A DNA stretch of 64,000 nt from Anatilimnocola floriformis (GTDB lineage: Bacteria > Planctomycetota > Planctomycetia > Pirellulales > Pirellulaceae), in the NCBI RefSeq assembly GCF_024256385.1, contig NZ_JAMLFW010000001.1:5022001-5086000 (forward strand). Direction: 5' to 3'. Under the pieces are notes generated by a model. It had not been told where the DNA came from and did not search any database. It saw nothing but the letters and a program-made list of their open reading frames with translations. The translations under genes and the position numbers were made by a program. This document shows, piece after piece, positions 59,631-64,000 of the stretch; position 1 is the first letter of the stretch, and each line of letters begins with the position of its first letter.

Positions 59631-60683
59631 ATGGCTCTTGCTGAGTATCTGACCGAGCTCGAAACGCTGCTGACCGACGCCCAGTCGGCCTTCGCCGCGG
59701 CCAAATCGCCCGAAGCCCTCGAGGCCGCGCGAATCGAATTTCTCGGCGCGAAGAGTGGCCGACTGAAGTCGGCCCAAAAAGGTTTGGGCCAAGTAACCGG
59801 TCCCGATAAACCCGGCGCCGGCAAACGCTTCAACGAAGTGAAGCAAGCCATCGAAGCGGCTTTCACCGAGATTCAACAAAAGCAAGAAGCGGGCGAAATC
59901 GTCGATCCCACGGCAGCGCGGTTCGACATCACACTCCCCGGCATTCGGCCGCGGGTCGGCCGGATTCATCCGATCTCGCAAACGATCGACGAACTTAAAG
60001 ACATCATGGGCCGGCTCGGCTTCTCGATTGCCGATGGGCCTGAGATCGAAGACGAATGGCACAACTTCGAAGCGCTCAATATTCCGCTGGAGCATCCGGC
60101 GCGTAACCCGCTCGATAATTTTTATCTGCAAGTCGCTCAAACAACGGCTCCTCACACGGCTACGACTAACCCGACGTCGCCTTGCGGACAACTGTTGCTC
60201 CGCAGCCAAACGAGCACGGTGCAGATCCGCACGATGGAAACCGTGAAGCCGCCGGTCCGGGTCATTTCGCTCGGCCGCGTTTATCGCCCCGATGAAGCCG
60301 ATGCGACGCACTTCCCGATGTTCCATCAGATGGAAGGGCTGCTCATCGACAAAGACGTCACGCTCGCCGATCTGAAGAGCGTGTTGCGAATGTTCGCCAC
60401 GACCTATCTCGGCCGCGATGTGCATGTGCGATTCCGGCCGTCGTTCTTCCCGTTCACCGAACCGAGCGTGGAGGTGGATATGAGTTGGGGAGACAAATGG
60501 ATGGAGTTCGGCGGCGCGGGCATGGTCGATCCGAACGTGCTGCGGGCCGTGGGTTACGATCCCGAAGAGGTCTGCGGCTTCGCGTTCGGTCTCGGCATCG
60601 AACGCCTCTGCATGCGTCGGCATGGGATCGATGACATTCGTTATCTCTATCAGAACGACGTGCGGTTTTTGGGACAGTTCTAA
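59631..60683 (+). CDS. pheS: phenylalanyl-tRNA synthetase alpha subunit
   Basis: A 350-residue class II aminoacyl-tRNA synthetase subunit that charges tRNA-Phe as an alpha2-beta2 enzyme with PheT. Seen: N-terminal coiled coil, [51 protein letters not shown] (motif 2), [17 protein letters not shown] and [19 protein letters not shown] (motif 3). Between the NFYL and LLLRSQTS there are about 18 extra residues ([20 protein letters not shown]) compared with E. coli and B. subtilis. ATG 59631 (MALAEYL) is preferred; ATG 59616 is five codons upstream. pheT follows after a palindrome. Confidence 0.95.
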   Translation: MALAEYLTELETLLTDAQSAFAAAKSPEALEAARIEFLGAKSGRLKSAQKGLGQVTGPDKPGAGKRFNEVKQAIEAAFTEIQQKQEAGEIVDPTAARFDITLPGIRPRVGRIHPISQTIDELKDIMGRLGFSIADGPEIEDEWHNFEALNIPLEHPARNPLDNFYLQVAQTTAPHTATTNPTSPCGQLLLRSQTSTVQIRTMETVKPPVRVISLGRVYRPDEADATHFPMFHQMEGLLIDKDVTLADLKSVLRMFATTYLGRDVHVRFRPSFFPFTEPSVEVDMSWGDKWMEFGGAGMVDPNVLRAVGYDPEEVCGFAFGLGIERLCMRRHGIDDIRYLYQNDVRFLGQF

Positions 60684-60694
60684 AGCAAGCGAGA

Positions 60695-60792
60695 GTAGGG
60701 TGGGTCGAGCTGTACTCGGCGAGGCCCACCGAATGGATGCAGTCGGCGGCAGAAAATGGTGGGCCTCGGGAGTACCCTTCGACCCACCCTAC
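60695..60792. repeat. 98-bp palindromic element between pheS and pheT
   Basis: The left part GTAGGGTGGGTCGA...GAGGCCCACC (60695-60730) pairs with GGTGGGCCTC...TCGACCCACCCTAC (60758-60792), about 35 bases per arm with some mismatches. It starts 11 bases after pheS and ends 14 bases before the pheT start, so it sits inside the operon. No coding capacity. It could regulate the two subunits separately or be a dispersed MITE-like palindrome. Confidence 0.8.
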
Positions 60793-60806
60793 AGAGAATC
60801 AAGCAA

Positions 60807-62825
60807 ATGTTAGTTAGCTGGAAATGGTTGCAAGAATACGTCGCGCTCAAGGTCACGCCAGGTGAGTTGGCTCACAAGCTGATGATGGCGGGGCTCAATC
60901 ATGAGTCGACCGAGGAGGCGGCCGGCGGCGATTTTTGCATAGATCTCGAGATCACCAGCAATCGCCCCGACTGCCTCGGCCACATTGGCGTGGCTCGCGA
61001 AGCTGCCGTACTGCTGGGCGAATCGCTCAAAACAACCGAGCCGCAGCCAAAAACCGGCGGCGAGCCGCTTGAGAAATCGGTGCGCATTCAAATCGACGCG
61101 CCGGAGCTTTGCCCGCGCTACTCGGGTCGCTTGCTGCGCGGCGTGAAGGTCAAGCCGAGCCCGGCTTGGTTAGTTGAACGACTGGCCACGATCGATCAAC
61201 CGGCGATTAACAATGTCGTCGACGTGACGAACTATGTGCTGATGGAATGTGGTCAGCCGTTGCACGCGTTCGATTTCAAAAAGCTCGCCGGCGGACAAAT
61301 CATCGTCCGACGAGCAAAGGAGAGCGAGCAGTTCCCTGCCATCGATCACAAGACGTACACGCTGACAACCGACATGTGCGTGATCGCCGATGCGGAGCGA
61401 CCTGTGGCGCTCGCCGGTGTGATGGGTGGACTCGATACCGAAGTTTCGTCGAGCACGACCGACGTGCTGATCGAAGCGGCTCAATTCGCACCGCTGGCAG
61501 TGCGCGGCGCTTCGCGCAAGCTGAAACTGCATAGCGATTCGTCATATCGCTTTGAGCGCGGGACGGACCCCGGCGGCGTCGATTGGGCCAGCCGGCGAGC
61601 TTGCGAATTGATCCTGCAATTGGCTGGTGGCGAACTGGCTCCCGGCGTGATCGATCTCGGACCGCGGCCCACCACGGCAGGGCCGGTCGTGCTGCGACTG
61701 TCGCAGCTCAAGCGGATCCTCGGCATCGAAATTCCGCCAACCGAAGTCGAACGGATCCTCGCCGCGCTCGGCTGCGCGATTGTGAAATCATCGGCCACCG
61801 AATTGGCCGCGCTGGCGCCGAGTTGGCGGCGGGATCTGACTCGCGAGATCGATCTCATCGAAGAAGCCGCACGGATTCACGGCTACGACAAAATCCCCGA
61901 AGACATCGGCGTGCCGATGGCCGCTTCGCACAAAAGTGACTCCGATCGCGTGCTGCAAAAAGTGCGGAATGTCTTCACGGCGGCTGGCTATGACGAAGCG
62001 CTGACAACGAGCGTCGTTCCCGAAGCGTGGTCGAACGCGTTCAGCCCGTGGACGAATGCCGAACCGCTAATCGCCAATCAGCCGATGCTGAAGGGAGCCG
62101 ATCGGCTTCGCCGCAGCATCGTGCCGAGCCTGCTCGAAGCCCGCCGACTCAATGAATCGGTCGGCAACGACAGCAGCCAATTGTTCGAAACGGCGCGCAT
62201 CTATCTGCCGCTCGGCAACAGCTTGCCGAACGAGCAATGGACATTGGCCGCCGTCAGTGGACAAGATTTTCTGACCGTGAAGGGCATTCTGGAAACGTTG
62301 CTGCAGCGCATCAACCCTGAGTGCATCCTCGAAGCCGTCGATTTCAAACATCCACTGCTCCTCGCCGATCAAGCCTGCGAGTTGAAACTCAGCGGCAAGC
62401 GGTGGGGCTTTCTCGGCAAGCTTTCGCCCGGCGGACTGAAGCAATTCGGACTCCGCCGCGATGCGCTCATTGCCGAATTCGATCTCGGCGCGCTCGTGCC
62501 GCTGGCGGTCCTCACGCCGCAGCATCAAAAGATCAGCACGTTCCCCGCCATCGCCCGCGACCTTAACCTCGTCGTCGACGAAGGTATCCGCTGGTCGCAG
62601 ATTTCGGCCTCCGTCAAAGGCGCAGCCGGCGAACGCTTGCAGGCAGTCAGCTATCTCGACACTTACCGCGCTCCCGACAAGGACGGCGCAGGAAAGAAAC
62701 GTCTGCTGCTGAGCGTGCAACTGCGTTCACCGCAAAAGACCCTGACCGGCGAAGAGGCCGATCAGATCATTGAGCGGATCGTGACCGCTTGCGGCGAGAT
62801 GCATGGGGCGGTGTTGTTGAAATAA
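60807..62825 (+). CDS. pheT: phenylalanyl-tRNA synthetase beta subunit, short form
   Basis: A 672-residue beta subunit. Seen: MLVSWKWLQEYVALKVTPGE at the start, ITSNRPDCLGHIGVAREAA, NNVVDVTNYVLMECGQPLHAFD (B3/4 editing region), AGVMGG, SSYRFERGTDPG, RRDLTREIDLIEEAARIHGYDKIP and the C-terminal anticodon-binding domain (FPAIARDLNLVVDEGIRW). Compared with E. coli PheT (about 795 residues), the ~110-residue tRNA-binding OB-fold insertion between AGL and ITSNRPD is missing. ATG 60807 lies just after the palindrome, with a weak ribosome site. Confidence 0.95.
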   Translation: MLVSWKWLQEYVALKVTPGELAHKLMMAGLNHESTEEAAGGDFCIDLEITSNRPDCLGHIGVAREAAVLLGESLKTTEPQPKTGGEPLEKSVRIQIDAPELCPRYSGRLLRGVKVKPSPAWLVERLATIDQPAINNVVDVTNYVLMECGQPLHAFDFKKLAGGQIIVRRAKESEQFPAIDHKTYTLTTDMCVIADAERPVALAGVMGGLDTEVSSSTTDVLIEAAQFAPLAVRGASRKLKLHSDSSYRFERGTDPGGVDWASRRACELILQLAGGELAPGVIDLGPRPTTAGPVVLRLSQLKRILGIEIPPTEVERILAALGCAIVKSSATELAALAPSWRRDLTREIDLIEEAARIHGYDKIPEDIGVPMAASHKSDSDRVLQKVRNVFTAAGYDEALTTSVVPEAWSNAFSPWTNAEPLIANQPMLKGADRLRRSIVPSLLEARRLNESVGNDSSQLFETARIYLPLGNSLPNEQWTLAAVSGQDFLTVKGILETLLQRINPECILEAVDFKHPLLLADQACELKLSGKRWGFLGKLSPGGLKQFGLRRDALIAEFDLGALVPLAVLTPQHQKISTFPAIARDLNLVVDEGIRWSQISASVKGAAGERLQAVSYLDTYRAPDKDGAGKKRLLLSVQLRSPQKTLTGEEADQIIERIVTACGEMHGAVLLK

Positions 62826-62971
62826 CGCTACTGAAGCAATGCTAGCGGCGGCCCGACTCCAATTGTGATCGAGTGGTCGGGCTGCTAGAGTCCGCCCTGG
62901 TAGGGTCCGCTCTGCGGATCGGAATCAACTCGGGTAACCATCCGCACAGCGTAAGCTACAAAGGCATTTCC

Positions 62972-63415
62972 ATGACAGCGATTCGCTCGTTTTCTGCTGC
63001 GTTACTCGTCAGCAGCCTGGCCCTTTTTGCCACCGGTTGCAGCCCAGCTACGCAAGTCGTCGGCACGTGGAAACTCGATACTACGAAGGCACTTCCCGCC
63101 GATTTTATGAATGCCAACCCGCTGGTTGGTGCGTTTCTCGCGGTATCGCAACCAACCATCGAAGCCAAGTTCGCCGGCGACGGCAATTTCAATTTGCGGG
63201 CCGAAGGTGGTCCCTTCAAGTATGCCGGCAAAGGTTCGTGGCGGTACGTAAAGTCTGAAGGAAAAACTCTGATTCTTATGATAAAAGAATCGGGAAAAAC
63301 AGACGAAAGCGAGTTACGGTTCACACCTGTCGATAATGAACATGCGGAAATCCAGATACCGCTGGATTTCAGCAAGAAGCCGTTTTCGTTTGTGAAAGTG
63401 CCGCCCCAAAGCTAG
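62972..63415 (+). CDS. small lipoprotein, unknown
   Basis: A 147-residue lipoprotein with signal and lipobox LALFATGC. After the Cys, VVGTWKLDTTKAL starts a compact beta-rich domain (FNLRAEGGPFKYAGKGSWRYV, ELRFTPVDNEHAEIQIPL) that resembles lipocalin-like 'GTWKL' folds. ATG 62972 has AAAGG upstream. The following gene is probably a paralogue: both are ~147 residues, both have a G(T/K)W start after the lipobox, and both share an 'AGK(G/W)...' middle. Ligand not known. Confidence 0.8.
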   Translation: MTAIRSFSAALLVSSLALFATGCSPATQVVGTWKLDTTKALPADFMNANPLVGAFLAVSQPTIEAKFAGDGNFNLRAEGGPFKYAGKGSWRYVKSEGKTLILMIKESGKTDESELRFTPVDNEHAEIQIPLDFSKKPFSFVKVPPQS

Positions 63416-63466
63416 CAGCGGCGCGACGGCTCGTGAGTCACCCCTGGTCGATCAAGGAGGATCACC

Positions 63467-63913
63467 ATGCTTCGTATCGTTAAATTGACTTCGGTTACTC
63501 TCTCTCTCGCCGCGGTTATGATTGCCGCGGTCGGCTGCGGCCAAAGCGCCGCGCCACCTGCCCAACGCTTGCCCGGCAAGTGGTATGGCAAGGTCGTGCT
63601 CGAGAAAGAGACGATCGGCAATACCCTCACGCCGGCGCAGATCGCCAATCTGCAAAAGATGGAAATGGCGATCGAGTTTACCAAGGACGGCGTGATGGAT
63701 TCGTCGGGCGTCGAAAACAACGTCCCTTACAAATCGGCTGGTAAGTGGCAGTTCGTCAGCCAAGAGGGTGACGTGCTGAATATCAACGCCATCGAAGCCA
63801 ACGGCCAGCAAAAGCCAGCCATCCTGGTCTTCGAAGGGAACGACAACTTCACAATTCCGCTGAAGACGGAAGTCGCCAACATCGGTGGCATGAAGTTCGA
63901 GCGCGTGCGCTAA
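63467..63913 (+). CDS. small lipoprotein, paralogue of the preceding gene
   Basis: A 148-residue lipoprotein with lipobox AAVGCG and a beta-rich domain beginning LPGKWYGKVVLEKE; YKSAGKWQFVSQEGDVLNI matches the corresponding segment of the upstream protein. ATG 63467 is preceded by a full AAGGAGG at ideal spacing, so it should be well translated. It lies 51 bases after the first lipoprotein gene, likely a tandem duplication. Function not known. Confidence 0.83.
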   Translation: MLRIVKLTSVTLSLAAVMIAAVGCGQSAAPPAQRLPGKWYGKVVLEKETIGNTLTPAQIANLQKMEMAIEFTKDGVMDSSGVENNVPYKSAGKWQFVSQEGDVLNINAIEANGQQKPAILVFEGNDNFTIPLKTEVANIGGMKFERVR

Positions 63914-63917
63914 GCAC

Positions 63918-64000
63918 TCACTCCGGCTTTTTGATCCGGTCGATCTGGGGCGGTTCCGACTTGTCCCACTTTTCTTTTTCCTCGGCGGCCGTTGGCTCGA
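63918..64000 (-). CDS. C-terminal end of a minus-strand gene (start outside window)
   Basis: The frame from the window edge down to a TGA at 63918-63920 encodes EPTAAEEKEKWDKSEPPQID and then RIKKPE, a charged tail typical of a protein C-terminus. No stop codon interrupts it. It is convergent with the lipoprotein gene, four bases apart. The family cannot be told from 26 residues. Confidence 0.5.
   Translation of the reverse strand, partial: EPTAAEEKEKWDKSEPPQIDRIKKPE

Noticed and set aside
1-64000. tRNA, rRNA, prophage, toxin-antitoxin or restriction systems
   Set aside because: Looked for conserved tRNA arms in gaps, integrases, phage structural genes, and methylase or nuclease motifs outside the genes listed; none was found.

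Overview
The window looks like a piece of a planctomycete chromosome, most likely from the order Pirellulales. The signs are two DUF1559 prepilin-like proteins (FTLVELLV N-terminus and H-X9-DG near the C-terminus), two DUF1501 proteins (one with a Tat signal), a large exported protein with a PVC-type c-heme module, two surface proteins with the VE(R/S)LEDR(S/A)LMA N-terminal motif, a giant ResB-CcsA fusion, and many short lipoproteins. Base composition is moderately GC-rich and coding density is high. I saw no rRNA, tRNA, CRISPR array, prophage or plasmid functions.

Layout. 1-5.6 kb: end of a DUF1501 gene, then a cytochrome c maturation pair on the minus strand. 5.8-12.4 kb: D-threonine aldolase-like enzyme, an unknown protein, and an operon of a large membrane lipoprotein, an ABC ATPase and an unknown protein. 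12.5-20.3 kb: FAD/Rieske oxidoreductase, a repeat-rich gap, SMP-30-like lactonase, lpxB, an acidic unknown protein and a DUF1559 protein. 20.3-26.3 kb: NAD(P)H repair (nnrE), an FmdB zinc ribbon, an NYN/YacP nuclease overlapping glutamine-dependent nadE, then a cobalamin riboswitch and a BtuB-like TonB receptor. 26.4-30.9 kb: hybrid histidine kinase, hisG, hisE, miaA. 30.9-36.3 kb: HExxH protein, a REP-associated transposase flanked by inverted hairpin modules, radical SAM protein, zinc-ribbon protein, and a surface protein behind an atypical stretch. 36.4-42.6 kb: DUF1559 protein, lipoprotein, response regulator with an ATPase output, SH3 protein, fliW, Tat-exported DUF1501. 42.7-52.6 kb: exported TPR-CHAT protein, TolC-like lipoprotein, WYL regulator, RTX-repeat protein, di-heme peroxidase. 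52.7-64 kb: type-5 uracil-DNA glycosylase, YggS, a fused MFS/spermidine synthase-like protein, PVC heme protein, pheS, pheT, two small lipoproteins and the end of a minus-strand gene.

Most genes are ordinary housekeeping or planctomycete-lineage genes. The least ordinary features are: (i) the small HUH transposase between two inverted ~85-bp double-hairpin modules, plus an unrelated REPIN-like inverted hairpin pair after btuB and several other palindrome families; (ii) a TPR-CHAT protease homologue with a signal peptide; (iii) a PheT that lacks the usual tRNA-binding insertion, paired with a PheS that has an extra segment next to motif 2, with a 98-bp palindrome between the two genes; (iv) a hybrid kinase whose N-terminal receiver has Glu in place of the phospho-acceptor Asp. 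All functional statements come from reading motifs; no database search was run.
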